From positions 47,178,745 to 47,242,744 of the forward strand of contig CM075102.1 in assembly GCA_037576195.1 (NCBI GenBank): 64,000 nucleotides of DNA. The letters are read 5' to 3'. The translations under genes and the position numbers were made by a program. This DNA comes from Phytoseiulus persimilis. Lineage: Eukaryota > Arthropoda > Arachnida > Mesostigmata > Phytoseiidae. Shown one piece after another: positions 47,401-60,424 of the stretch. Each line of letters starts with the position of its first letter. The stretch's first letter is position 1. Below the pieces are notes generated by a model that saw only the letters and a list, made by a program, of their open reading frames with translations, was not told the origin of the DNA and did not search any database.

Positions 47401-48657
47401 ATTCTGGCCATTCCGCTGTCGTTTCCGTCCGGAAAGAGGAACTCAACCTACGGGAGACGAATCGAAGGTTGCACTGTCACCAAGGCATGTGCACTCGCGG
47501 TGTTATTCGCTCTCCATTTGGATTCCCAATCGTCATTTGTTATTCTCTGAGAGCTCTCAGACTGCCTGGGCAACGAGATGTTTCCAACGCGTCGTCCGGT
47601 GGAAATAATGGTACTCAGCTGACGTCTGGCCCATCCGAGATTTTGTTTTCAGAGATTTATGTAGAAACTCCACGGCTGCCGATCGGGCTTCGTCCGTTTG
47701 AACTGTGCATTAGGCGAGGTAGGAATAGTACGTCGAACTGGGAACAAAAGAGACGAAAGCTGGTGCTGCACCGCTCTGAGCTAGGAATCATGGGATCAGC
47801 ATTTTGAAAGGATCGAATCTTCGACACTCCCATGGCGAGCGGGGCAGACGCTTGAATCTATTCTTCAATCTCGTTTGCGGATTTCAGCTCGCCGGGAAGC
47901 GCGACCCGCAACTTGAGGCCGATATTCTAGCGTGGATGGGAGATGTCGTCGGCCAGAAGCTTCCTGATGGGGCCATCGAGGACGTGCTTAAGGACGGCGT
48001 CATCCTGTGCCAGTGAGCGAATCAGACTCGTGACTACTAAATCGAATCAGCCATTGTGATAAAGCGGAGACCCACGCGGCTTCAGTCGACCCTAGATCAG
48101 GTAGATGACTCGCTTCCGTTACCGACCAAGACCGACGTTGCTCTTTCAGCTTCATGAACAAACTCATGCCCGGCTGCATCACCAAAATCAACACCGCCGG
48201 AGGCCAGTTCAAGCAGATGGAGAACATCAACCGGTTCCAAGAGGCCTGCAAAGCCTGGGGAGTTCCCGAGATCGACGTTTTCCAAACGGTCGATTTATAC
48301 GAGAGGAGGAACGTTCCGCAAGTCACGCAGTGCTTGATGGCAGTCGGTCGCGCTGTGAGTTCGATTCCTCATTCGATGTATCTCAAGCTATCGTCACGGC
48401 CCGATACGACAGGCGTGACGCTGAGACAGGAAGCCAGACCCTGATGAGTAAAACATAACGACGATACGGCTTTCCAGTGCTACTTCCATCCGGAGTTCCA
48501 AGGTCCATTCATCGGTCCCAAGCCCTCTGAGGAGAACAGACGCGACTTCACTGACGAACAGCTGAGAGCTGGTGAGGGCGTCATCAATCTGCAGATGGGG
48601 ACCAACAAGGGCGCCAACCAGTCCGGTCAAAATTTCGGAAACACCCGCCATATGTGA
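44480..48657 (+). CDS. Transgelin/calponin-family muscle protein (Mp20/Chd64-like), isoform with first exon 1A
   Basis: Small actin-associated cytoskeletal protein; relatives are fly Mp20 and Chd64 and vertebrate transgelin. Exons are 44480-44530 (1A), 47888-48012, 48150-48354 and 48478-48657, all with GT-AG borders and consistent phases, giving 186 residues. That is the usual transgelin length. After the N-terminal MSGRGPQYGLSASVANK comes one calponin-homology domain (DILAWMGDV...LKDGVILCHFMNKLMPG...GGQFKQMENINRFQ...DVFQTVDLYERRNV). The C-terminus holds a single calponin repeat (VINLQMGTNKGANQSGQNFG) ending NTRHM. A His replaces the more common Lys/Gln after ILC, created by the exon 2-3 junction. 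AATAAA lies at 48910-48915. The gene has a second complete first exon at 45800-45850 that can replace 1A without changing frame, so two near-identical isoforms from two promoters are expected. Confidence 0.94.
45702..45738 (+). promoter_or_regulatory. TATA box and initiator for transgelin exon 1B
   Basis: TATAAAAG at 45702-45709 is followed by TCAGCA at 45731-45736, an arthropod-type initiator, with about 31 bases from the TATA to the initiator A. This leaves a 5' UTR of roughly 67 bases before ATG 45800. Strong TATA promoters are typical of muscle structural genes. Confidence 0.65.
45800..45850 (+). CDS. Alternative first coding exon 1B of the transgelin/calponin gene
   Basis: Encodes MANRGPSYGLSAQVANK in 51 bases and ends at a consensus donor (AAA|GTAAGT). 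Exon 1A also has 51 bases, ends in the same phase and encodes 13 of the same 17 residues; the differences are at positions 2, 3, 7 and 13. Either exon joins the shared exon at 47888 in frame. MANRGP.YGLS is the classic transgelin N-terminus. Exon 1B has a good TATA/initiator promoter just upstream, so it is the better supported of the two starts. Confidence 0.85.
46898..46931. repeat. Hairpin in the transgelin intron
   Basis: CGACCAT and GTTACG pair with CGTAAC and ATGGTCG around a 3-base loop (CTG), with a 5-base bulge on the left arm. It lies in the intron between exon 1B and the shared exon 2. Confidence 0.5.
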
Positions 48658-48909
48658 ATGTTCGCCCAGCATTTTTGTGTAGTATGTGTCTCAAAACGCG
48701 ACTCTTCGGAGCTATTCGGTCAGACTAGCTCCTGCTGAGAGGAGCCGAACGAACATTTATATCCAGTACATATCCGAACCATCGATAAGTGAGTATAATA
48801 CACGTCGAGCAGCTGCACTCTCTTCGCGATGCCATTATACTGTTCTGAGAGCCTTGTCCCCCTGTCCTCCCCACCGCCGTCAACATTACTGTGCAATGAA
48901 ATGAACGCC

Positions 48910-48915
48910 AATAAA
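48910..48915 (+). promoter_or_regulatory. Poly(A) signal of the transgelin/calponin gene
   Basis: AATAAA about 250 bases after the stop codon, the first such hexamer downstream on the coding strand. Confidence 0.6.
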
Positions 48916-51900
48916 GATCAACAATGCTTTTTTTACGACAAACGTGGTTTGCCTAGAAGTAGAGCACAAAGCTGTAAAGTCATCATTCACTTTCTTGTTT
49001 ACATTGAGCTCGATGAATTCTTAGTGTTTACATCTGGACGAGCTTCTGCGAGGTGGTATACATCGCGCGGACGGAAAGCGTCCGATTCGAATTCTTCCTC
49101 GAGCTGGAAAGAAAGCGATCCTCGGATTCCCACCGTATATTCCGCCCTCGGTGGCTTTTACGGATCCGCTCGGCCGTGAAGAGGCAATGTGGAAGTTTTC
49201 CAGGAGAAATTCACTCCTTCACACCACCCGAATTGAGAGCTGCATCGATCCGGCTCATTTGTTCCCTCGAATCGAAGCTCTCCTCATGAAGTACAGAAAA
49301 TGTTCTGTTTCTCGCATCGAAAATCCTTGAACGACTGCGGGGTCGGTAGGTTCACTCCCACATCGTCGTGAAACGACTGGGAATCTTCGCCGGTGAGGGT
49401 GGGACTTATTTTAGATTCTCGCTTTCTTCTGGAACGGAAAAGTGAAAGCGACGGTGGGTGAAAGCGAGGGGCGATGCCAGCAATCTCGTAAACGTCGAAG
49501 TGCCATATTGGTGGGTCGTGAACTCTCGGCGGCGTTCAATATCGCCTCGTAAATATGCAATTATATTTTACAGCTCCGTTGAGAGAAACGAATCCAATGT
49601 TTTCAATTATTTCCATGCCATCCTCTTCCCTCTCTCGCTCTCCCGCCATCGCTCCTCTGTCCTCTGATGTCTAAACCGAGAAATACGAACGCTTTGGCTG
49701 ATTGAAAAGAAATCGAGCGAAATCTCAGCAAATCAGCGGAACTCCTCCTCGAAACAACAGTGATTGAAGCTTCTGTTTCTGCCAACGCTCCCAAACTGAA
49801 AAGCGACATTCAGGCCATCGTTCAGATGTCGACTAGCGAGCAGCGCGAAGGAAAAATCGAGAACGGGCTCTTGGCCCGGCCCGCGCTCTCGCTTCGACGG
49901 CGGAGAGTCTTTACGAAATTCCAAGACTGCTGACAGAACCTCACACATTGCATCATTCGGCACACATTCTACCAATGAAATTGAGCTTCAGTGAACGCTG
50001 GGAACATGGGACTGATCTTACTCGAGTCGCCCGGAGCATTCCAGATCTCGAAGCGAGACCGCTGCCCCTCCACTTTTCAAGGTCAGTATGTCCGGAAAGG
50101 GTGGCCGGACTGGCATTTGCGCAATCTCAGGCTCTAGTTCCGCATGGGATGTTGTTCTTGACGGTACCAGAAGTAATTCCTCCGAAACAGATGAGATAGG
50201 GAAATTACTTAGCCTAAAACCACGGATTATCAGCAAACCTCGAACTCAACGCTGTGTCGATCGGGGACGACCAATCAAATCAGGTTTTCAAACGTTGCGA
50301 AGCGATGAGGTTTTCTCCCGGAACTCTTCATACAATGGAGTCGGTGTTCCTGGGACTGGTTGTTAGGAATGAAAGTCGAACTTGCGGTCGAAGAGACAGT
50401 CTTCCTCGGAGGGCCCCCAGTTGATTCTCAGACGAGTACAACGTCCACAATTACTCTCCCATCCCACCTGAACTACCCTCGTTGGAGCTCCAATGCGCCC
50501 CGAGCCTTCACCTTGACAGCCGTAACGATATTCAAATCAGCCGATGGTGTCCAAAAGCCGAGAAGTGGACTGCGCGCTTCGTTTCACGCGGCTTGAACTC
50601 TTTTCTCTCACGGCATTGCGAATCTAGGCGGAAAACTCCTGTTTCGAACGAGCCTCGTTCCGGGCGAGTTGATCGCGTCGAGGCTCGGGTTCTCATTGCC
50701 AGAGCCCCGAACTCTCGTATCCTACGCTCAATGAATAGCGTCCGACTGATTCTCGGAGGTGAATCGACTCTGCCCTCGACGCCAGAAAGCTCATACCATT
50801 TCTCTAAGCTTTGAACATTCCAACAACGTTTCACCGCCCCCCATTGCCGCAAGGTGATCTCAGCAGTATCCGTCATTTCCACCCGGGGACTCGGCTTCAC
50901 TCGATTCGTGTCACCGCTCTGCGAAAGGTATCCCGAGCCGGCGTGCTCATCGCGCCTTGGTAAGAAGTCCCAATGAATGCGTACACACGCTCTGATAATC
51001 ACCCGTCTAGAATCTGTTTCTCTGCGGTAGAGATTGAGCGCTCGAGAAGGAAGCCGCTAAGTCTCTGCAGAGCATTCGAGATGAGAGGGAGATCTCCACT
51101 CCTCGCTCGACCGAGAGACATTCTCTTCGGTGCCATCGAACGGGGGTCGTGACTGGGAGTAGCGCGAGCAGCCCTGACACAAATGAAAAGTCAAATCCCG
51201 ATATCTTGGACAGCTGTTCCCGTTCTTCTTTCTAGTGTCAATCCCGTCCAACTCGTAACGGGGAAGCGACCCTGCAAGCCGATGGGAACAATCATTAGAA
51301 GCACTGCGAAGATTGCTTGATCGAGCGGTCGGTTGTCTCTACGATTCTGAAAGTTGAGTCTTCGAAAGAAGACCTACACATCAAGCTGGCGGCGACGGGC
51401 AAGATACGGCGGCCGCCTCGATTCTTCGATCTTCGGAGGATAACGAGCGGAGTGCCCCGAACAAATCGCCGAGGATCTGTTGAGCATCATTTAGGAGGGT
51501 TTGTGGGGAAAACGATTCTTCGAGTCGTCCTATCTGAGGAGCTGAGCCAAACGTAACTCTCTCACTTGCAACGTTTCCGGTTCGGTTCTTAACTGGAGTT
51601 CAAAACAGGTTCATTCCCCTAATTCCCTAGAGCTTCTCCGGGACATGAGGATCGGGACCGGGAAACTCTTCTCGAGCCGAACGGGAGCTTCTGCAAGGCT
51701 CACAAAGGAGAAATTGGCTACACGAATTGGATAAGTTGTGACCAGTTCTATGTTCTGGGAGGCGAACAACTTTCCGGATATTGTAGGGAGTGGTCGGATT
51801 GAGTGGTGGAGGTCCACGTGGGGATTGAGTTCCGAGTCATTCCTGGTGGTCGGAGTGGGGTTCTAATTTGCAAGAAATTCAGAGGAAATTAAGACCGCTC

Positions 51901-54900
51901 CCGATCTCCTGGGAGAAACTCCGGGAGATATCGCGGAACCCCTCGGAAGGGGTTCCGCGGATTCTCGGAAGCGGGTTCTCGCCATTGATTCCACGAGCTC
52001 GAGGATCATAAAAACATACGAGACGCTCCACCACGTGAACTGATTCTAAAATTGATGAGTCGGTTCGCTTACTAGGAGCCGCGAATACGTGTGGAGCTTC
52101 AGCTCTGCATTGAATATCCACTGCTCCCGAACAACCCAGGTGATTGCGAAGTAGAGTTTGGCGAATTCTGTCTCTTCGAGGAGTTCCCTCAGGAATCATG
52201 ATGGACGTTTCGAACTTTGAGCTTGGATGAATGTTACACGTTCTCGAGAAGGCAATCCCGAGTCGTGTCCTTGATTGGGAACGAAATGAAAAAGAGACTT
52301 TCCAATAGGGACAAGAATCGTTCGGGACGTGCGTAACTGTGGCGCGAGAGGATGAGTGGGTACCGCTGCAATCGGATTTCCTTGACGAATCACCAAACTC
52401 AGGCTTGGCTGGAAGCTGTCCTGACAAAAGTCGAATCGCTCTGTCGGCACAAGACTCGAACGTCCCTCCGGGCTCGATCACTTCCGCAGGTTATCCCTGT
52501 TAATGATCCTTCAGGGTTCCTGGATTGGACGGTTCACAACTCGATGAAACTATGATTCCGGATAACTCACCGGAAGCTTACCATTCCGGGTCCGGGTGCT
52601 TTTCATTCATGGTTCGAAGCCAGACTCGGATGAACAGAACGGACCTTGAATGCAATGCCATGATAAGGGCAATAGTAACTCTCTGGATTCCCGTAGTGAG
52701 AACCGTGGGTAGAAGGACCTTCGAAGCATACACACTTTATGAACCAGATCTCGTTCGCACTCAGGGTTCCCGAAACAGTATTGAGCTTTTCAGCGCCTCC
52801 GCCAGCCGATGATAGCCGGGAACCGCCTGGTCAGTCTCCGGGAAAATCATGAAATTCCGAGCAATGTTTATAATGGCGAGCAACGGAACAGCGCTGTACC
52901 GGGATCCAGCCTGAACATCGGGACACGGCAATCGTGGGATTACGCAAAAATGTCTCCTGTGCTCATTTGAATGAATAGCGACGACTTCATCATACGAGGT
53001 GGACCAGACGTTGTTGAATTCTCAAGCGTGGGAGGGCGCAAAGGTCAAAGAGAAGCTGGAAACTCCTCAAATCTCGGCCCTCATCGGGATGTCGATGCAC
53101 AAAACGAGATCCCTTGGAGTGTACGGCACTCGGAACGCGTTGGCTCGAGGAAGTTCGAGACTCCCGATTAAAATATGGCAAAATTGGGGGATATAGTTTG
53201 ATGAAGTCGATATCGAGGAGCTGTTAGCGCGCAGGAATCGAGGAGCTCGTTGGCCGGAGCTGATGGATGATCTTGATCTCCCTATCTCGCGCTGACACGT
53301 GCCCTGATCTCCCAGATGCGAGAAATCCTTTGCGAGGACGAAGCTCACGTTTTGAGGGAGAGCGGATTCTCTTTGGGGAGCTATTTCTAGTGTTTTTTTT
53401 GGCTGTTGTTCCACGGAATTCAGGTCATTTACATGGCGTTTGAGGTACGAAACGAGAGCTACGGGACGATGTATCGAGCGATCGCTGTCTTCCCCGTCCT
53501 GTACGACACCGAGTTGACGACGTGACCTGAGCGGTAGAATTAATGGATTTGCTTCAGCTTCAGAACTGAGTGACTTTGAACTGAGGGAGCATGAGCACTG
53601 AGTGAAACTCAATGATCCAGTGTTTTCTGAAGTGAATGCTACAATTCTCGGATGCTTCCGCGCCAGCCCCGAGCCATTACATAGATTCCATTGAAAATTG
53701 TTGAGAGGGACTGGTCAAACCGGCTCGCGGCTCTATTCAAACGTCCGCGCCTGAAAAAGATTCTTTTGCTATGTTTTGATCGTGCTAACCTCTCTCTAAC
53801 CCATCGTGAAGCTCTCATCGCCGCTTTCTCCCCAAGTCGTAGGTTCATATCGTCATAGCCACCGGTGGCCTCAATATAATTTACTGCGATTTAGGGATCG
53901 GTGGTCTCCATTTGTCGAGTACAATACAATTGATTACCTATTGTTCATTCAAATCACTCGTGATGCTTTCGTATCAATGCCATAGTTTTAGTTTCCTTCC
54001 GCGACCGCTGGTGAGCTTGAAAATTATAGGCAGGGCAAAAAACACATGGAATCAAAGGACGAGATCAGTTCTTTCCCGGAGCCGCTGTTTCCTCGAAACG
54101 GGGGCCCGTGAATGTCAAGTGAGATACGTAGCAATCAACAGAAAAGGCATGTCGAGAGTAAGCGGAACGCCCTACAAGGAGGTTCTGCTGTGAGCGGGAG
54201 ACAAGACATAGGAAACGGTTCCTTGCAGGCTTAAGGGATGTTTGAGTCCGAGTCGTATTCCTGTCGATCCTAGAATGACTCCCCTCGAGGACGTGAAATT
54301 CAGCCCGGGAATTCATGCATGAGGAACTGCCCAGTTCACGAGTCTTCTTTGATATGTAGAGGGGTCAGAGTCACTTGCCGTGACTGAGAAATCCGTTCAC
54401 GGACACCTGGGGATGAACCCTGTTAGTGTGGGACTTGCCCGCCGCAGCGGGAAATACTCGCTAAACCCTCCGTGGACTGAGCCCGGGTTAATGATATACT
54501 AGAGGTGCTGACACGGTGATAGAAACTCGGGGTTGCTCCCGTTTTCACTACTTCCGGTTCACGAGACTGAAACTCGATGTGGTTGCTGAGCGGATGTGTC
54601 TAATCATGATGGTTTTGCGGGAAAGAAAGGTGGAAAGAAGGAGAGCAAACAAGATTTCGCGGGTCTGAAGCGGATGATGCACCGCTGTGGCGAAATACCA
54701 TCGATTTCCGGTGCCAGTCGTCCAAACATGAATATGGAACTCTTTGAGCTGCGCAGTCGAACTCCTCGGATCTTTAGTCTCCGTCTATTCATCTGCCGCT
54801 CGAATATTCCCAGTTCTGTGAACATCTTCTCGATGGACTCGTGAACCGATGAAATTCACCGCATGAGTCAGCGTTCGGATTCTCAGGGCACGTCGGAGAG

Positions 54901-57900
54901 AACCTCTTCTCGGTATGAAAAGCTCGGCCATTCCAACCAGTTGCTCCGCGTCAGGGCAGAGTTCACGAAATAAGTGGTGTGGCAGCGATGATCAGTTCAC
55001 ATACGCTATCACGAATTCCGATAGCGGAATATGATCCAGCTCGAGGTAACCATGAGCGAAACACCCCGTGCTCGATGAGGACCCGTTATCAACGAACCAG
55101 GTCTCTGCTGGTCGGAAAGCTCTCTGGAAACACTGAGAAAAAACGAGAGAGCATCGGGACAGTCCCGGGGATTATCAAGCCGTCGTAGGCTGCTCTGAGG
55201 GTCTTCCGGAGCTCCCTCCAATGTACTCGTGGACTGCGGCCCTCGTAAAAAAAGCGAGGGCACAGCTGATACCGGGTTTTGATCGCGTGCGATGTGTTCC
55301 TGTGATGGGAATTCCGAGCTGGATCATATTTCGCGGATTTTTGGAGTTCGCGACACGGTATATGACCACGGTGACGACCCGCGAGAACCAATCGTTCCGG
55401 GGGAAACTTACGAGCGCTGATTCAGATATTCATAGTGTCACTTCACTTCATTCCAGCACCTGACTTTGTGCGGTATCTACCACCAGCCGCGGGAAAGACA
55501 CAGATTTCGGAGCCTAACTGATAAGATATTTGTCACGATACGTGATTGACACACAGAAGCTCGAGCAGCGCCTCGACAATCAGTCCAATATTTGCGGCAG
55601 CCCTCGATGATAGGGTCCTATCGCTGGAACACACTGCGACGCATTCGCGTTCACAATACCCGCAGGAGAGTATCGTCCTCTCGACGAGATAAGTACACTG
55701 CCTCAGTCACGCAAGGACATTGGGAGTGGGGAACCTGGGGCAGCAGCGACCGAGCAAGACAGATTCGCTAATGACGAAAAGCCACATTCCTCTCACAATC
55801 TTGTCCGTCTTACATTTCGCGGTCGGGATTCGTCTTGCTGGTGACGGTCTTCCATCATGGGTCGCAGCGTACATGTGGCGACCGAACCCTTCGCCGATCG
55901 TGCTTCTGCAGTGACGAGTGCGTTCAATCGCCCAAGAGGGTATGAAGAAACATTAAACTGCTCGAAATCTCGGAATGTTTGGCAGCGAGCACGGCATCGT
56001 GCCTTGAAGAGTTTCGGTATGTACGAGCGGCCCAAAAGGGTCGGGCTAAGCAAATACATCTCGAATTTCTTTGTGGAACGGATTACCACAATCCATTCCT
56101 CCTCGAGTTTCGTCGCGGGCGTTTCGGAGCTCTCAATTTGGGCTCAGCTCCTGGTGCGAGATGATCTTCGGTCTCAACGATACTTCACCACTCTCGATCC
56201 TTCGAGATCAGGGTGCGTCGAAGGCCGCCCCATCAATCATCAGAGATTCTGAATGCTCGGTTTTTGAAGTCCGCGTGCCAGAGGCTTCAGCTCAGAGCAT
56301 TCTTTGGTAGGGCGTTCGCTTTCGGGAAACTTCCGAGGGGCAAGACCATCCAACTTGGAAATGAAACGACCAACACATTTGTTCACAATGTGAGGAGTGT
56401 GGAGTCCAACTCATGGGGTAGAGTTGAGCTCTGCTGTGAATTAACCAGCAATCAAATCTTGTCCCGTATAAGGGCGCTGGGCGGCTTCTCTAAACGCCGC
56501 GTTCCATGCTCATGACCACCCCAGAAATTACTAGACCTCAGTTCTCGCCTCGGAGGAAGAGCTTGCGGCAGTAGTACATTCTCTTAGAACGCTCGTCGGA
56601 TTGGCGGATCTCAGAAGCTCGTTCGGGGAAATACGATATCCTCCGAACTGCCAAGTTTGATTAAGGTACTCAAGTCTCGTTGTTCAATCATGGAGGAACG
56701 ATTAGGAGCTCATCGCTCCATTCGTTCGGTTTCAGGCCACGATCGCTTCGAGCGGCTCAAACAAATCTGCGAAAACTCAGATAGTCCACGACAGAGGGTT
56801 CTCTCAACTGAGGAAATCAAAAATTTCCGGGCAGTACCGAACGTTATCTCAAGCTGTCTGTCGCGAAGCCATTTAGAAAGATTCGACCGGGAACATTTCA
56901 AAACGGGTCACTTTTGATGCCGTGTGAGCCCTGAGGTGCTGCTTCCTTGATGAAATGAATGTCCCCTCTCCGCCGGAGCAGTTCACACATGTGTGATCCT
57001 CATCCATGAACTTATTCGCCGCTCCGAAAACGTCTTGTCGTTCGGCATCGATCTCTATTGACTAGCCGAAAAAGATGCACTCGTGAACTTTTCTTTTCCG
57101 TGAAGTCGTAAACGTGAGCTTTGCCGCATTCATGTTTTCACTGAGCGGAACGTCGCTCTCTCCTTCCACTGAAGACAGCCCTCCTCTCGAAGCTCCATTC
57201 CCGGATAGCTCACAACGTAAACAGTACAACTGCGCTTCCCGCGGCTTCTCTTCGTCCGTGAGCCCAACGCACCGATGCCGTTCGTCAACTTCCGGAGGCA
57301 CCCATCGGGAGCCAATATGTAGCCAGCGCTTTTAGTCTGGACCAGCGGAGGACCCAGTGAAGGGCTGTCAGGCTCGAGTTCGCGGGGTTTTACACTCTTT
57401 CGGTTAGGAGATTTTCTGAGCCTCCGACAACAATATAGTCTCCTCGGATACTTCGTCGTTCGATGGGCTAGTCTGGAGAACTGTGACGTATCGTATCCCG
57501 TTTTTGAACGATGTCATGATACCTTCAAGACTCCACATCGGAGCTTCGTCGGTGTAGAATCACCATGAGAGAGAATTGCGCCCGCTAGTTCGTTCCCTAC
57601 ACCAGGGTTACACACCGATGGCTTCCGGATAAAAGATTTAGCAAGAGGGAAGCTCTCCCCGATCGAGGGGAGTTGGTTGCGCCCGGGGCGGGTAACTGCT
57701 CCTTGGCTTGGCCACTCGAGCGATCGAGGACCGGCCGAAAGGCTCTTGTGTTTCAGCCTCGGTGACTGACTCAGAAGAATACAAGCGTGCAAAAGCTGGC
57801 GAACGGCACCTCAATGGCATGGTGAGCGAGCAATAATTTCCGATCGTTGCCGATGTCTCGACTTGGTGATAGGAGACCTTGGGCCCTGGGCAAAGCTGTC

Positions 57901-60424
57901 GATCGTTATGGAACGCTCCTCCACGGGCCTGCCGTATGTTCCGTTGGGTAGTTCTCATATTTACTTGTCAGGCAACGTAACGCTTTTTATCGCATTTCGC
58001 CGAGGTACGTTATCTTACGTCGACAGGGTGAGGCAACAGCCGCGTACGGCCGACTATGTATGTAATGGTATCGACTCCAACGTGGTAGCTGGATGTTCGA
58101 TCTGTTGGACATGGGCGATTTCGCGGTCAGTGCTGTCGGCACTGATGGAGGATAGTCGAGGCAAATAATGCGAATCGACAGAGTATTCAGCCTGTGACAG
58201 AGCGTCCGCGTTTCATTGTCGACTCTTGCTGACATTCGTCTCTGAATGAACGCTCAGACCCCTGACACGGAATTCCGAGGCGAGAGCAGTGCTTAACTGC
58301 GGTGGCTCTTTCCTTCGTTGAAAGATGCCGTGACGGCAGAGCGAGTGGCACGCGTGGCTGTGTGAAGCTTTCAGCCTCACCCACTCGAAAATAAATTGTT
58401 CGCGCTTTTGATGTGTTTTTTTTCCAGAGGCGCGCCGGCTAGTTACAATGTTGCACACGTCTCACGCGCGAATAATGGCCCGGGGTTGTGTTTTCTCGGG
58501 AGAAAAGGAGCGCTGTGTTCGGGTACTTACACTGGCTTTCTGCATGAGGAAGCCGCAAAGACGCTTCATTCAGAGTGTACCTTCAAACTCAATTGCATGT
58601 GAAAAGGGTTGAGCCCGTTCCCGTCGATGGGGCTGAACGTGATACAGCTTGGGAAATTTCAAATCACCCTGATTGTCGCTCGTGAATCCCCCATGAGCTG
58701 AGAGGCTCGACAGGAGCCGTCTGAAGTATGAGCCGACCCGCAGACGGCTGTGTACCTAGAGTATGTCGGGTAAACAACGAACTCTCATTTTCTGAGTTAG
58801 CCGTCAGACTTTGGATCCTAGAGGTAGATTTCCAGAGGAAGATTTCCAGTGGAAGGCTCCGGAAGGGCGATCGTTACGGGAGCCTTGAGGAGTCCGTTCT
58901 CGAGCAGATTAAAGACATCCGTTTCTGTCAGAATCTAGTTGGGAATCGCGTCTTATTACTATGCGATTACATCCTCGGAAGACTCGAGCTACCGAAGGCA
59001 TGGAGCCATTTGCAACAGCTTCACTAAGACGACTCAAAGAGGGTCTTTCACAGGACGAATATATCGCATTCGGAAATAGAAACGAATGCGTTCTGGCTTT
59101 TCCCCGTTCAGGAAACCACGAGCAATTTTCGCGACCTCCAGACGACATTCTGGATCCTGACCAGCGGATTCCAAGCTCGTTATTTCACCTATCCATATTC
59201 TTATACTCCTGAACTCTTGAACCTGAGAGATGTCGCAAAATTTCAGCCCACCGCGAAAAATCAAATCCCGAATCATGTCATGCTCAGCAGAATCTCGTTG
59301 CCCCGCCGCGAAATTTGATGGGGTTCGAGAGATGTCACAATCTCTGATGGAATCCATCCCCCGGAAACCATTCATCCCGAAGCGACTCATACAGGGAACG
59401 GATAACCTGAGATAAAAGGAGGCGGAAATACACAAGGTCGTTCGCGAGAGAATGTCAGGGCTTCAATCCATGGGAGATGCGTGGTTGAGCTCGGACTATT
59501 CATTCAATACGTGGAAGTGATCCAAGGGATCAATCCAATTTTTCGACCTGAATAGGATCAGATTTCGACGGGACGAGCTCTTTGAACATTGATGATAGCC
59601 GGTGAACGAGCGTATCGAGGAAGCACAGAAACAGCGAACAGGTTGGTCAACAAGCGGAGACAAATGTGAGTGCGATATCCTCCGGGTAATTTATTCCTCC
59701 TCACATCAGAATGAATTTCATACAAGGCCTCCCCGCAAGGAACAGTTGCGACAGGACTCAAATGAGCGCCCCGACTCATCGAACATTATCGCTTGAAAAC
59801 CAATACGAGCTTCTGCAAACTGGGAGAGAACTCTGCTCCGGCTCCTCCCTTGGTTTCTCTCCAGGAAAACTCTCGGAACACGCGAATTCCCCCCAAAATC
59901 TTCTGCGAAAAGAAAAATACCGAACTTCCGTAACACAATTGATTCTCACAGGCACCACTCTTGAACGGTGTTCGGAAATGGTACTCGCTGAGATAGAGCC
60001 ATCACTGGTTGCTGGGACAGCCGTACATACCCCGAGCCCGATACTCATGGTGGCTTTGGGATGTTTGCTTTCGCTGAAACCTTCTCATTCCCACATTCAC
60101 TCCAAATCACCCAAATCATGCGCATGACTCATGGATCCAGCGTTCGATAGATCTTCTGAAGCTCGCGTTAGTAGTCTTTGGAAAGAGCTACTTCAACGAG
60201 GGACTCGTCAAGTTTGGACATTCTTTGTATGTACATGTGTATAAATATCGGAGTTCTTCATTTGTCTGACTCGGAAACTTTGTCGTTTGTGTGGGGCAAT
60301 TACGGGATCGAGCTGGCATAGGCAACGATGACACTCGTATCGATCGTTTGACATTCGCTGGGAAACCTGGGATGGCACGGCTCGATTGACGCTGCGGCTA
60401 GGGTCGTCGTTCGCGGATGAGATA
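48916..60424. other. Gene-poor block
   Basis: About 11.5 kb between the transgelin and GPCR genes. All open frames are short, overlap frames on the other strand and lack recognisable domains. No tRNA, rRNA, tandem array or inverted-repeat element was noticed. Confidence 0.45.
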
